This document shows positions 1 to 7,252 of a stretch of DNA of 42,850 nt, piece by piece; positions within the stretch are counted from its first letter, which is position 1; every line of letters starts with the position of its first letter. The notes under the pieces are model-generated. The model saw only the letters and a program-made list of their open reading frames with translations. It ran no database searches and was not told where the DNA came from. Origin of the DNA: Streptomyces sp. ADI95-17 (GTDB lineage Bacteria > Actinomycetota > Actinomycetes > Streptomycetales > Streptomycetaceae); NCBI RefSeq assembly GCF_003846175.1, contig NZ_ML123052.1:395435-438284 (forward strand). The letters are read 5' to 3'. Made by a program: the position numbers and the translations under genes.

Positions 1-1206
1 GATGACCATCGCCATGCCCTGGCCGCCGCCCACGCACATGGTCTCCAGGCCGAACTGCTTGTCGTGGAACTGCAGGCTGTTGATCAGCGTGCCGGTGATC
101 CGGGCGCCGGTCATGCCGAAGGGGTGGCCGACGGCGATCGCGCCGCCGTTGACGTTGACCTTCTCCAGCGGCAGGCCGAGATCGCGGTAGGAGGGGATCA
201 CCTGGGCGGCGAACGCCTCGTTGATCTCGGCCAGGTCGATGTCGCCGACGGTCAGCCCGGCCCGCTTCAGCGCCTGCTTGCTCGCCTCCACCGGTCCGTA
301 CCCCATGATCTCGGGGGAGAGGCCGGAGACCCCGGTCGAGACGATCCGGGCCAGCGGGGTCAGTCCCAGCTCGCGGGCCTTGGTGTCGGACATGATCACG
401 AGCGCGGCGGCGCCGTCGTTGAGCGGGCAGCAGTTGCCCGCGGTGACCAGACCGTCGGGGCGGAAGACCGGCTTCAGGCCCTGCACGCCCTCCAGGGTGA
501 CGCCCGCGCGCGGGCCGTCGTCCTTCGAGACGACCGTGCCGTCCGGAGTGGTGACCGGGGTGATCTCGCGCTCCCAGAAGCCGTTCTTGATGGCTTCCTC
601 GGCGAGGTTCTGCGAGCGGACGCCGAACTCGTCCATGTCCTGGCGGGTGACGCCCTTGAGCCGGGCCAGGTTCTCCGCGGTCTGCCCCATCGCGATGTAC
701 GCGTCCGGGACGACGCCGTCCTCGCGCGGGTCGTGCCAGTCGTCGCCGCCCCGCTCGGCGCGGGCCGCGGTGCGGGCCTCGGCGTCGGCGAACAGCGGGT
801 TGTGGGTGTCCGGCCAGCTGTCGGAGTTGCCCTTCGAGAAGCGGGACACCATCTCGACACCGGCCGAGATGAAGACGTCGCCCTCACCGGCCTTGATGGC
901 GTGCAGCGCCATCCGGCTGGTCTGGAGCGAGGAGGAACAGTAGCGGGTGACCGTGCAGCCGGGAAGGTGGTCCATGCCCATCTGCACGGCGATGATGCGG
1001 CCCAGGTTGTTGCCCTGCTCGCCGCCCGGCAGGCCGCAGCCGAGCATCAGGTCGTCGATGTCCTTCGGGTCCAGCTCGGGAACCTTGGCCAGCGCGGTCT
1101 GGATGATCGTGGCGGTCAGGTCGTCCGCGCGCAGGTCCTTCAGCGAACCCTTGAAGGCCCGGCCGATGGGGGAACGGGCTGCAGAGACGATCACGGCTTC
1201 GGGCAT
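1..1206 (-). CDS. acetyl-CoA C-acyltransferase (thiolase), 3' end cut by window
   Basis: Thiolase of the FadA/AtoB type, which condenses or cleaves acyl-CoA (beta-oxidation or acetoacetyl-CoA formation) in the cytoplasm. The reading frame starts at ATG 1206 (MPEAVIVSAARSPIGRA) behind GGAG seven bases upstream, and runs 402 codons to the window edge. The expected active-site residues are present: nucleophilic Cys90 in RYCSSSL, the NEAFAAQ segment, His in GHPFGMTGAR, and the final Cys in CVGGGQGMAM. Only a few C-terminal residues should be missing, so this is an edge truncation and not a pseudogene. It lies downstream of the GDSL hydrolase on the same strand with a 122-nt gap holding a TetR-like palindrome. 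The family is certain; substrate chain length cannot be read from sequence. Confidence 0.95.
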   Translation of the reverse strand, partial: MPEAVIVSAARSPIGRAFKGSLKDLRADDLTATIIQTALAKVPELDPKDIDDLMLGCGLPGGEQGNNLGRIIAVQMGMDHLPGCTVTRYCSSSLQTSRMALHAIKAGEGDVFISAGVEMVSRFSKGNSDSWPDTHNPLFADAEARTAARAERGGDDWHDPREDGVVPDAYIAMGQTAENLARLKGVTRQDMDEFGVRSQNLAEEAIKNGFWEREITPVTTPDGTVVSKDDGPRAGVTLEGVQGLKPVFRPDGLVTAGNCCPLNDGAAALVIMSDTKARELGLTPLARIVSTGVSGLSPEIMGYGPVEASKQALKRAGLTVGDIDLAEINEAFAAQVIPSYRDLGLPLEKVNVNGGAIAVGHPFGMTGARITGTLINSLQFHDKQFGLETMCVGGGQGMAMVI

Positions 1207-1317
1207 CACGCGGCTCCATGAGGGCTGGAAGGCGGGTTCGGGCACGTACTGACTTGGAAGTTACCTGTACGTAGACGCTGGGTCACCGGGCTGCGCATGT
1301 GACGCCGACCTCTTTTC

Positions 1318-1331
1318 TAAGCGACCGCTCA
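1318..1331. promoter_or_regulatory. candidate TetR-type operator upstream of the thiolase
   Basis: TAAGCGACCGCTCA is an imperfect 14-bp palindrome with perfect AGCG/CGCT arms around an AC centre. It overlaps the stop codon of the GDSL hydrolase and lies about 110 bp upstream of the thiolase start. TetR-family regulators of acyl-CoA metabolism in actinobacteria use short palindromes of this shape. Which protein binds it is unknown, and no tetR gene is in the window. Confidence 0.35.
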
Positions 1332-2408
1332 GTCGACGGCGGGGCTGGACCCCGGAGGGGCGGCCGGCCCCTGGCGGGCCGGTCGGTTCGCCGGGAGGTC
1401 GCGCGGTTCCCCGTGCGGCTCCGGGTGCGGCTGGGGCTCCGTGGCCGCGGGCAGACGCCGCCGCCTGCGCTGCTTGAGGAGCGCCCACGGCGCCCGCGCC
1501 CCGGTGACCTCCGTACCGGCCTCCTTGGCCGCCTGGGAGGCCGCCTTGGCCACCGGCAGCATGTCCGCGCGCCGGGCCCCGTCCAGCCGCTCGGACTCCG
1601 GCCACAGCCCCAGCGCCGCGCAGAGCGTGGGCAGCACCGCCATCGCCGCCGTGGCGTACCCCTCGGCCGACGGGTGGTAGTTGTCCGGGCCGAACAGCTC
1701 CCGCGGATTCGCCTCGAACTCCGGCCCGAGCAGATCGCCCAGCGACACCGTGCGCCCGCCCTGCTCCACCGAGCCGATCGTCTGGGCGGCGGCCAGCTGC
1801 CGGCTCACCCGCCGGGCCAGCCAGCGCAGCGGCTGGTAGACCGGCTCGATGGTGCCCAGATCCGGGCAGGTGCCGACCACGACCTCCGCACCCGCCGTAC
1901 GCAGCCTGCGCACGGCGGTGGTCAGACAGCGCACCGACTGGGTGGCCGGGATCCGGTGCGTCACATCGTTCGCACCGATCATGATCACGCAGACGTCGGG
2001 CGGCCGGGAGGTGTCGGCCAGCAGCAGCGAGACCTGCCGCTCCAGATCGTCCGACCGGGCACCCGGCTGCGCCACATTGCGCAGATCCACCGGCCGTTCC
2101 GAGACCGCCGCCAGCCCCGAGGCGAGCAGCGCCCCCGGGGTCTGCCCGGCCCGGCGCACCCCCTGCCCGGCCGCCGTCGAGTCACCCAGCAACCCCAGCC
2201 GCAACGGGTCCGCGGGGCCGGCGAACGCCACCCCGTACCGCCCGTCCGCGCTCGGCGGAACCGGTGCGATCCCGCCGCCCACCTGCCGTTTCGCCAGCTG
2301 GACCTCCGCCAGCAGGACGCCCACCGCCGCCGCACCGATCAATCCGATGCTGCCACCGCCGTAGGCCGCGCCCGCCGCGATCCGCCGTGCCACCCTTGCC
2401 CTTGACAC
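1329..2408 (-). CDS. SGNH/GDSL-family hydrolase, membrane-anchored or secreted
   Basis: Esterase/lipase-like hydrolase of the SGNH superfamily. The family blocks are visible: GDSTAAG (block I, nucleophilic Ser), a Gly-containing region NVAQPGA (block II), MIGANDVTH (block III, Asn) and DNYHPSAEGY (block V, catalytic Asp/His). An N-terminal Arg-rich stretch is followed by a hydrophobic segment (GGGSIGLIGAAAVGVLLAEV), which suggests an uncleaved anchor or signal peptide. The C-terminus is a Pro/Arg-rich low-complexity tail. The frame is also open from GTG 2420, but there GAGGAG abuts the start codon directly. GTG 2408 lies 11 nt after GGAGG and fits better, giving 359 aa. It is transcribed away from cbs. 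The substrate is unknown. Confidence 0.85.
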   Translation of the reverse strand: MSRARVARRIAAGAAYGGGSIGLIGAAAVGVLLAEVQLAKRQVGGGIAPVPPSADGRYGVAFAGPADPLRLGLLGDSTAAGQGVRRAGQTPGALLASGLAAVSERPVDLRNVAQPGARSDDLERQVSLLLADTSRPPDVCVIMIGANDVTHRIPATQSVRCLTTAVRRLRTAGAEVVVGTCPDLGTIEPVYQPLRWLARRVSRQLAAAQTIGSVEQGGRTVSLGDLLGPEFEANPRELFGPDNYHPSAEGYATAAMAVLPTLCAALGLWPESERLDGARRADMLPVAKAASQAAKEAGTEVTGARAPWALLKQRRRRRLPAATEPQPHPEPHGEPRDLPANRPARQGPAAPPGSSPAVD

Positions 2409-2548
2409 AGTCCGGTCCACCTCCTCGTCGCCGTACCGCCGTACATACAGCTAACTGCCCCGCAGCGACCGTCGCTCAATCGCATCGCCCAATCCCGTCC
2501 CCGTACGCATACCCTTGCCGCACCATCTCGGAGACCCCGGAGTACACG

Positions 2549-3955
2549 GTGCAATTCCACGATTCGATGATCAGTCTCGTAGGCAATACCCCGCTGGTGA
2601 GGCTGCGCAGTGTGACGGCCGGCATCCAGGCGACGGTCCTGGCCAAGGTCGAGTACTTCAACCCCGGCGGTTCGGTCAAGGACCGCATCGCCCTGCGCAT
2701 GATCGAGGCCGCGGAGCAGAGCGGCGAGCTCCAGCCCGGCGGCACGATCGTCGAGCCGACCAGTGGCAACACCGGCGTCGGCCTGGCGATCGTCGCCCAG
2801 CAGAAGGGGTACAAGTGCATCTTCGTCTGCCCGGACAAGGTGTCCCTGGACAAGATCAATGTGCTGCGCGCCTACGGTGCCGAGGTCGTCGTCTGCCCGA
2901 CGGCCGTCGACCCCGAGCACCCGGACTCGTACTACAACGTCTCGGACCGCCTGGTCCGTGAGACGCCGGGGGCCTGGAAGCCGGACCAGTACTCCAACCC
3001 CAACAATCCGCGTTCCCACTACGAGACCACCGGTCCCGAGCTGTGGGAGCAGACGGACGGGAAGATCACCCACTTCGTCGCGGGCGTCGGCACCGGCGGC
3101 ACGATCAGCGGCACCGGCCGCTATCTGAAGGAGATCAGCGGCGGATCGGTGCGGGTGGTCGGCGCGGACCCGGAGGGCTCGGTCTACTCCGGCGGCTCCG
3201 GGCGCCCCTACCTCGTCGAGGGCGTCGGCGAGGACTTCTGGCCGAGCGCCTACGACCGTACGGTCACGGACGAGATCGTCGCCGTGTCCGACAAGGATTC
3301 CTTCCAGATGACCCGCCGCCTCGCCAAGGAGGAGGGCCTGCTGGTCGGCGGCTCCTGCGGCATGGCGGTGGTCGCCGCCCTGGAGGTCGCGGCGCGGCTG
3401 GGCCCGGACGACGTGGTCGTCGTCCTGCTGCCCGACAGCGGGCGCGGCTACCTGAGCAAGATCTTCAACGACGAGTGGATGGCCGACTACGGCTTCCTGG
3501 AGGACACCGGCCCGTCCGCGCGCGTCGCCGATGTGCTCGACCACAAGGACGGCCCGATCCCGACCCTCGTCCACATGCACCCGGAGGAGACCGTCGGCGA
3601 GGCGATCGACGTGCTGCGCGAGTACGGCGTCTCGCAGATGCCGATCGTGAAGCCGGGCGCCGGCCACCCGGACGTGATGGCCGCCGAGGTCATCGGTTCG
3701 GTGGTGGAGCGGGAGCTGCTGAACGCGCTGTTCGCCCAGCGCGCCTCGCTCTCCGACCCGCTGGAGAAGCACATGTCGCCGCCGCTGCCGCAGGTCGGCT
3801 CCGGCGAGCCGGTCGAGGACCTGATGGCCGTGCTCGGCGGCACGAACACCGCGGACGCGGCGATCGTGCTGGTGGAGGGCAAGCCGAAGGGCGTGGTCAG
3901 CCGTCAGGACCTGCTGGCGTTCCTCGCCAAGGACGCGTCGGCCGGCAAGGCGTAG
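2549..3955 (+). CDS. cbs: cystathionine beta-synthase
   Basis: PLP enzyme of the beta-family (fold type II) that condenses serine with homocysteine to cystathionine (reverse transsulfuration). The protein is 468 aa from GTG 2549, with GGAG seven bases upstream. The frame stays open further upstream but without a ribosome site or family similarity. The N-terminal catalytic domain (about 1-320) has PLP Lys44 in GGSVKDR, the substrate loop PTSGNTG, and the phosphate-binding GTGGTISGTG. After a linker, the C-terminal 130 residues form a CBS-domain pair (THLV-type beta-strands, EYGVSQMPIV, PKGVVSRQDLLAFL). Gene and domain order fit actinobacterial Cbs. It is divergent from the hydrolase across a 140-bp gap. 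An O-acetylserine-using cysteine synthase activity cannot be excluded. Confidence 0.93.
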   Translation: MQFHDSMISLVGNTPLVRLRSVTAGIQATVLAKVEYFNPGGSVKDRIALRMIEAAEQSGELQPGGTIVEPTSGNTGVGLAIVAQQKGYKCIFVCPDKVSLDKINVLRAYGAEVVVCPTAVDPEHPDSYYNVSDRLVRETPGAWKPDQYSNPNNPRSHYETTGPELWEQTDGKITHFVAGVGTGGTISGTGRYLKEISGGSVRVVGADPEGSVYSGGSGRPYLVEGVGEDFWPSAYDRTVTDEIVAVSDKDSFQMTRRLAKEEGLLVGGSCGMAVVAALEVAARLGPDDVVVVLLPDSGRGYLSKIFNDEWMADYGFLEDTGPSARVADVLDHKDGPIPTLVHMHPEETVGEAIDVLREYGVSQMPIVKPGAGHPDVMAAEVIGSVVERELLNALFAQRASLSDPLEKHMSPPLPQVGSGEPVEDLMAVLGGTNTADAAIVLVEGKPKGVVSRQDLLAFLAKDASAGKA

Positions 3956-3972
3956 GAGCCCCGCGGGGCTCC
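3955..3972 (+). terminator. short palindromic hairpin at the end of cbs
   Basis: The perfect 18-bp palindrome GGAGCCCCGCGGGGCTCC begins on the last base of the cbs stop codon and could fold as a 7-bp stem with a CGCG loop. No T-run follows, so it is either a weak terminator or an mRNA 3'-end stabiliser. Confidence 0.4.
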
Positions 3973-4158
3973 GCTTCGCGAAAACGGTACGAGCGCGACA
4001 CGTTCGCGCAGCACCGGCTTAACACGAGTCCGGCAGATTGACGGGTGTCGGCGGGGAAACCCGCCGGCACCCGATACGGCGACACGGACTACGGAGCGGC
4101 TCCCGGACCTCCACCGTCGCCAGGACGCGGTGACCGGAACTGACCCGGACCGTGTCCC

Positions 4159-4279
4159 TCGCGGGGACCGCCGTCGTCCCGCCCCCTGGGCGACCGGGGG
4201 TGCGGCGGTCCCCGCGACACATCCGTCCGTCCGTGCGTGCGCGCGGCAGTCCCCGCGACACATCCGTCCGTGCGCGCGG
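4159..4279. repeat. inverted and direct repeats between convergent cbs and the XRE gene
   Basis: The 349-bp gap 3956-4304 holds no gene I can support. A 15-bp arm TCGCGGGGACCGCCG (4159-4173) is exactly complementary to 4203-4217, with additional GC pairing in the 29-nt loop. A 23-bp direct repeat, GTCCCCGCGACACATCCGTC plus CGT, occurs at 4208-4230 and 4249-4271, and GCGCGCGG follows both copies. The inverted repeat probably acts as a bidirectional terminator. The direct repeat looks like a local tandem duplication. Confidence 0.5.
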
Positions 4280-4304
4280 CCCGTGTGCGGCCCGTGGACG
4301 TGTA

Positions 4305-5141
4305 TCAGCCGGCCGGTGCCGGTGCGGCCGCCCAGCTCGCCAGCAGCGCGACGCGTTCGGCGGTCTCGCTGCCGGGCTCCGGGGTGTAGACCACCAGGGA
4401 CTGACCGGGATCGCCGGCCGCGCCGAGCGTTTCGTACGGGAGAACCAGCTCACCCGCGACCGCGTGGTTGACGCGCTTGACGCCGCAGGTCTTCGACTTC
4501 ACCTGATGGTCCGCCCACAGCCGGCGGAAGTCCTCGCTCTTCAGTGACAACTCGCCCACCAGTGTGGCCAGTTGCCGGTCATTCGGGTGCAGCCCCGCGT
4601 CCAGGCGCAGATACGCGACCGTCTCCGCCGCCACCGCCGCCCAGTCCGGGTACAGCTCCCGCGCCGCCGGTTCCAGGAACACCTGGCGCGGCATGTTGCG
4701 CTCGGCGGCGGGCATCCGGGAGAAGCCGACGACGGCGTCCCCCAGCGCGTTCCACGCCAGCACGTCCATCCGGCGCCCCAGGATGAACGCCGGGGCACCG
4801 GCCAGCGAGTCCAGCACCAGGCGCAGCCCGGGACGTACCCGCTGGGAGGAGGCCGGAGCCGAGGCGCCCGCCCTGGGGCGCGCCACCGTACGCAGATACG
4901 TGTGCTCCGTCTCGTCCAGCCGCAGCACCCTGGCTATCGCGTCGAGCACCGCGTCCGAGACGCTCGGGCCGCGCCCCTGCTCCAGCCGGATGTAGTAGTC
5001 GACGCTCACCCCCGCGAGCTGCGCCACCTCCTCGCGCCGCAGTCCGGGCACGCGCCGCCGGCCGTACGCCTGGAGCCCCACGTCCTCGGGCTGGATACGG
5101 GCACGGCATGAGCGGAGGAAATCACCTGGGTCAGCGTCCAT
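4305..5141 (-). CDS. XRE-family regulator with MmyB-like ligand-binding domain
   Basis: Transcriptional regulator of 278 aa. The N-terminal helix-turn-helix (about 5-80) contains LRREEVAQLAGVSVDYYIRL and EQGRGPSVSDAVL, the signature of the MmyB/XRE group common in Streptomyces. Residues about 105-270 match the MmyB-like PAS-type domain (ILGRRMDVLAWN, FLEPAARELYPDW, FRRLWADH, HAVAGELVLPYE), thought to bind fatty-acid-like ligands. It is transcribed divergently from a short-chain dehydrogenase across about 150 bp. Such regulator/SDR pairs recur in actinobacteria, so local control of the SDR is likely but inferred. The start ATG 5141 is the only good one near the family N-terminus. Confidence 0.9.
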   Translation of the reverse strand: MDADPGDFLRSCRARIQPEDVGLQAYGRRRVPGLRREEVAQLAGVSVDYYIRLEQGRGPSVSDAVLDAIARVLRLDETEHTYLRTVARPRAGASAPASSQRVRPGLRLVLDSLAGAPAFILGRRMDVLAWNALGDAVVGFSRMPAAERNMPRQVFLEPAARELYPDWAAVAAETVAYLRLDAGLHPNDRQLATLVGELSLKSEDFRRLWADHQVKSKTCGVKRVNHAVAGELVLPYETLGAAGDPGQSLVVYTPEPGSETAERVALLASWAAAPAPAG

Positions 5142-5174
5142 GGCGTCGATCGTAGAAGAAGCGCGGGCGCCCAG

Positions 5175-5212
5175 CCTGGTACTGGCAGACCCAGGAACAG
5201 CGTCGCCCTGGG
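5175..5212. promoter_or_regulatory. candidate operator of the XRE/SDR divergent pair
   Basis: Three half-sites alternate in orientation at a 16-bp pitch: CCTGG (5175-5179), CCAGG (5191-5195) and CCTGG (5207-5211), each pair separated by 11 bp. They lie in the shared intergenic region between the XRE gene and the SDR gene. The arrangement suggests a regulator dimer binding either or both overlapping palindromes. The binding protein is inferred from position only. Confidence 0.45.
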
Positions 5213-5290
5213 TAACCCGGTGGCGGCCCCGCAGGGTGGAACCAGGCCCGGGGAGACGCCCCGGTCCCGGAAGCGAACAAGGAGCACGAC

Positions 5291-6052
5291 ATGTCGTACA
5301 CGACTCTCGCAGGCCGCACCGCCGTCATCACCGGAGCCGCCAGCGGCATGGGCAGCGCGACCGCCCGGCTGCTCGCCTCCCAGGGCGTACGGGTCGCGCT
5401 GCTGGCCCGGCGGGCGGAGCGGCTGGAGGAGCTGGCCGCCGCGATCGAGGAGGCGGGCGGCGAGGCGCTCGCCGTCGCCACCGACGTCACCGACCAGGCG
5501 TCCGTCGACGCGGCGGCCGAGCTGGTGCACAACACCTTCGGCCGGGTCGACCTGGTGGTCAACGCGGCCGGTGTGATGCTGCCGAACCCGGTCGACGCGG
5601 GCCGGACCGACGAGTGGCAGCGGATGATCGACACCAATGTGACGGGCGCCCTGCGGATCATCCGGGCCTTCACGGCCGACCTGGTGGCGGCGGCGGCCGA
5701 GGGCCGCACCGCGGACCTGGTCAACATCTCGTCCATCGGCGCGCACATCACGTTCCCCAACTACGCGGTGTACGGGGCGACGAAGGCCGCGCTGACGTAC
5801 CTGTCCACGTCGCTGCGCACCGAGTTCGGACCGCGTGACGTCCGCGTCACGAACATCGAGCCGGGCCTCACCGACACGGAGCTGGCCGGCCACGTCGACA
5901 ACGCCGAGCTGAGCGGGCAGCTCGACGGCATGTTCGACGCGCTCGGCGGGCTCTCCAGCGACGAGATCGCCGACCTGATCGCCTACACCACCAGCCGGGC
6001 GCGCCACATCAACCTGCGCCAGCTGATCGTGCAGCCCACCCGCCAGGCGTAG
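5291..6052 (+). CDS. SDR-family NAD(P)-dependent oxidoreductase
   Basis: Classical short-chain dehydrogenase, 253 aa. The cofactor-binding TGAASGMG motif is at about 15-22, NAAG follows the fourth beta-strand, the catalytic Ser is in NISSIGAH, and Tyr/Lys are in YGATKAA (YxxxK). The Arg residues after beta-2 (LARRAERL) favour NADP(H). The ATG has AAGGAG seven bases upstream. It is divergent from the MmyB-type regulator, and the half-site array lies just upstream, so it is probably the regulator's target. The substrate is unknown; such enzymes often act on small carbonyls or xenobiotics. Confidence 0.92.
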   Translation: MSYTTLAGRTAVITGAASGMGSATARLLASQGVRVALLARRAERLEELAAAIEEAGGEALAVATDVTDQASVDAAAELVHNTFGRVDLVVNAAGVMLPNPVDAGRTDEWQRMIDTNVTGALRIIRAFTADLVAAAAEGRTADLVNISSIGAHITFPNYAVYGATKAALTYLSTSLRTEFGPRDVRVTNIEPGLTDTELAGHVDNAELSGQLDGMFDALGGLSSDEIADLIAYTTSRARHINLRQLIVQPTRQA

Positions 6053-6091
6053 GGCCGTGCGTTTCCGGGACGGCTGCGCGGCCCCCGGCCG

Positions 6092-6511
6092 TCAGTCCTC
6101 CCAGTCGGAGCCCGTACGTCCCGGGCGGTGCGAGAACCACGGCCAGCCGCGGGCGGCGTGCACGGCGTTGACCGCGACGATCCCGAGCCAGGCGACGATC
6201 AGGCCCCCGGTGCCGGCGGTCGAGGCGCCGATCGCGGAGAGCGGGACGGCCAGGATCAACGAGATGATCCCGAAGCCGTAGCGCTCACCGAAATGCCCCA
6301 GAGGCTGCGGCGGGCGCACACCCCTGGCGGCGGTCACCCGCTGTTCGGCGAGATGGCGCCGGACCTGGCGGTCGAGCGTGCTGTCGAGCTGCTGCTCGAC
6401 CTTCTCCAGAAAAGACTCGACGAGCGCGGGCTCGTACTCCGAACCCAGCTCACTACGGGCGTGCAGGGCGGCATCGAGCTCGCTCTTGAGCTCCGAGTCT
6501 CCGGCTTTCAT
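6092..6511 (-). CDS. small integral membrane protein of unknown function
   Basis: Hypothetical protein of 139 aa from ATG 6511 (MKAGDSELKSELDAAL). The frame extends upstream into the tandem repeats but without a ribosome site. The first 75 residues are charged and helical (ELDAALHARSEL, VESFLEKVEQQLDST, LDRQVRRHLAEQR). Two hydrophobic segments follow (YGFGIISLILAVPLSAIGAS and GGLIVAWLGIVAVNAVHAA), and a short polar tail ends in SDWED. The topology suggests a two-helix hairpin with a cytoplasmic N-terminal coil. Convergent with the SDR. I do not recognise a named family. Confidence 0.75.
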   Translation of the reverse strand: MKAGDSELKSELDAALHARSELGSEYEPALVESFLEKVEQQLDSTLDRQVRRHLAEQRVTAARGVRPPQPLGHFGERYGFGIISLILAVPLSAIGASTAGTGGLIVAWLGIVAVNAVHAARGWPWFSHRPGRTGSDWED

Positions 6512-6562
6512 GCCCTTCACGCTATGGGCCGGCGGCCTCGCGCACAGTGGGGCTGTCCCCCC

Positions 6563-6637
6563 TTTTTCCCCGGGGGAGCGCCTCACGGGAGAGTTTTTCC
6601 CCGGGGGAGCGCCTCACGGGAGAGCGCCTCATGAGGA
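6563..6637. repeat. 31-bp tandem direct repeat with a degenerate third copy
   Basis: A 31-bp unit starting TTTTTCCCCGGGGGAGCGCC is repeated exactly at 6563-6593 and 6594-6624. A partial copy (AGCGCCTCATGAGG) follows at about 6624-6637. Each unit contains CCCCGGGG, so each can form a small hairpin after a T-run. It lies between the membrane protein and the ECF sigma gene, upstream of any sigma promoter. Confidence 0.8.
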
Positions 6638-6662
6638 ACCGGCAGGAGACCGGAAAGCCGTC
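6635..6662 (+). promoter_or_regulatory. weak candidate ECF-type promoter of the sigma gene
   Basis: GGAAC (6635-6639) and CGTC (6659-6662) resemble the -35/-10 pair recognised by many ECF sigma factors, consistent with autoregulation. The 19-bp spacer is longer than the usual 16-17 bp, so support is weak. Confidence 0.2.
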
Positions 6663-6715
6663 CGTAACATCCGGCCCCGCCGGCGCGTGTATCCGGTGAG
6701 AACAGTTCCTGGGCG

Positions 6716-7252
6716 ATGAACGGACGGAGGACGATGCTGACGGGGGCCGAGGATTTCGACGCGTTCTACACGGCCACGGCCAAGCGGCTGGTCGCTGCCG
6801 TCTACGCGACGACGGGTGATCTGGCGGAGGCGGAGGACGCGGTGCAGGAGGCGTATGTGCGGGCATGGCAGCGCTGGGACCGGCTGGTGCGTGAGGGCGA
6901 CCCGCTCCCCTGGGTGCGGACAGTGGCGATCAGGTTGGCGATCAGCACCTGGCGCAGGACGCGCAACCGGGTGCGCGCACACTTCCGGCACGGGCCGCCC
7001 TCGGACGTGCCCGGCCTCTCGGCGGACCGGGTGGCGCTGCTGGACGCGCTCGGCGAGCTGAGTGCCGAGCAACGCCGGGCCGTGGTCCTGCACCATCTGC
7101 TGGACCTGCCGGTGGAAGAAGTGGCGCGCGAGACGGGAGTGTCGAACGGTGCGGTACGGACCCGGCTCCACCGGGCCCGCAAGGTGCTCGGTGAGCGGCT
7201 GGCCGATCCCTTTGCCACCGCCGGGCGTGTGAGGGGGGCCAGCCATGGCTGA
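6716..7252 (+). CDS. ECF RNA polymerase sigma factor, SigE-family
   Basis: Group 4 sigma factor. Region 2 spans about 8-75 (FDAFYTATAKRLVAAVYA, AEDAVQEAYVRAWQRW, WVRTVAIRLAIS). A short linker precedes region 4 (LGELSAEQRRAVVLHHLLDL, VEEVARETGVSNGAVRTRLH). The protein is 178 aa from ATG 6716, or 172 aa from ATG 6734, which has CGGAGG three bases upstream; the start is unresolved. Its last 8 nt overlap the next gene, so the two are translationally coupled. The partner is a single-pass membrane protein, which suggests membrane sequestration, although no zinc anti-sigma motif is seen. The signal and regulon are unknown. Confidence 0.9.
   Translation: MNGRRTMLTGAEDFDAFYTATAKRLVAAVYATTGDLAEAEDAVQEAYVRAWQRWDRLVREGDPLPWVRTVAIRLAISTWRRTRNRVRAHFRHGPPSDVPGLSADRVALLDALGELSAEQRRAVVLHHLLDLPVEEVARETGVSNGAVRTRLHRARKVLGERLADPFATAGRVRGASHG

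Noticed and set aside
1..60. Thiolase as a pseudogene lacking its C-terminus
   Set aside because: The frame simply meets the window edge a few residues before the normal end; all catalytic residues are present.
64..1221. Long open frames on the plus strand opposite the thiolase
   Set aside because: High-GC shadow frames. The minus frame carries all thiolase active-site motifs and a good ribosome site.
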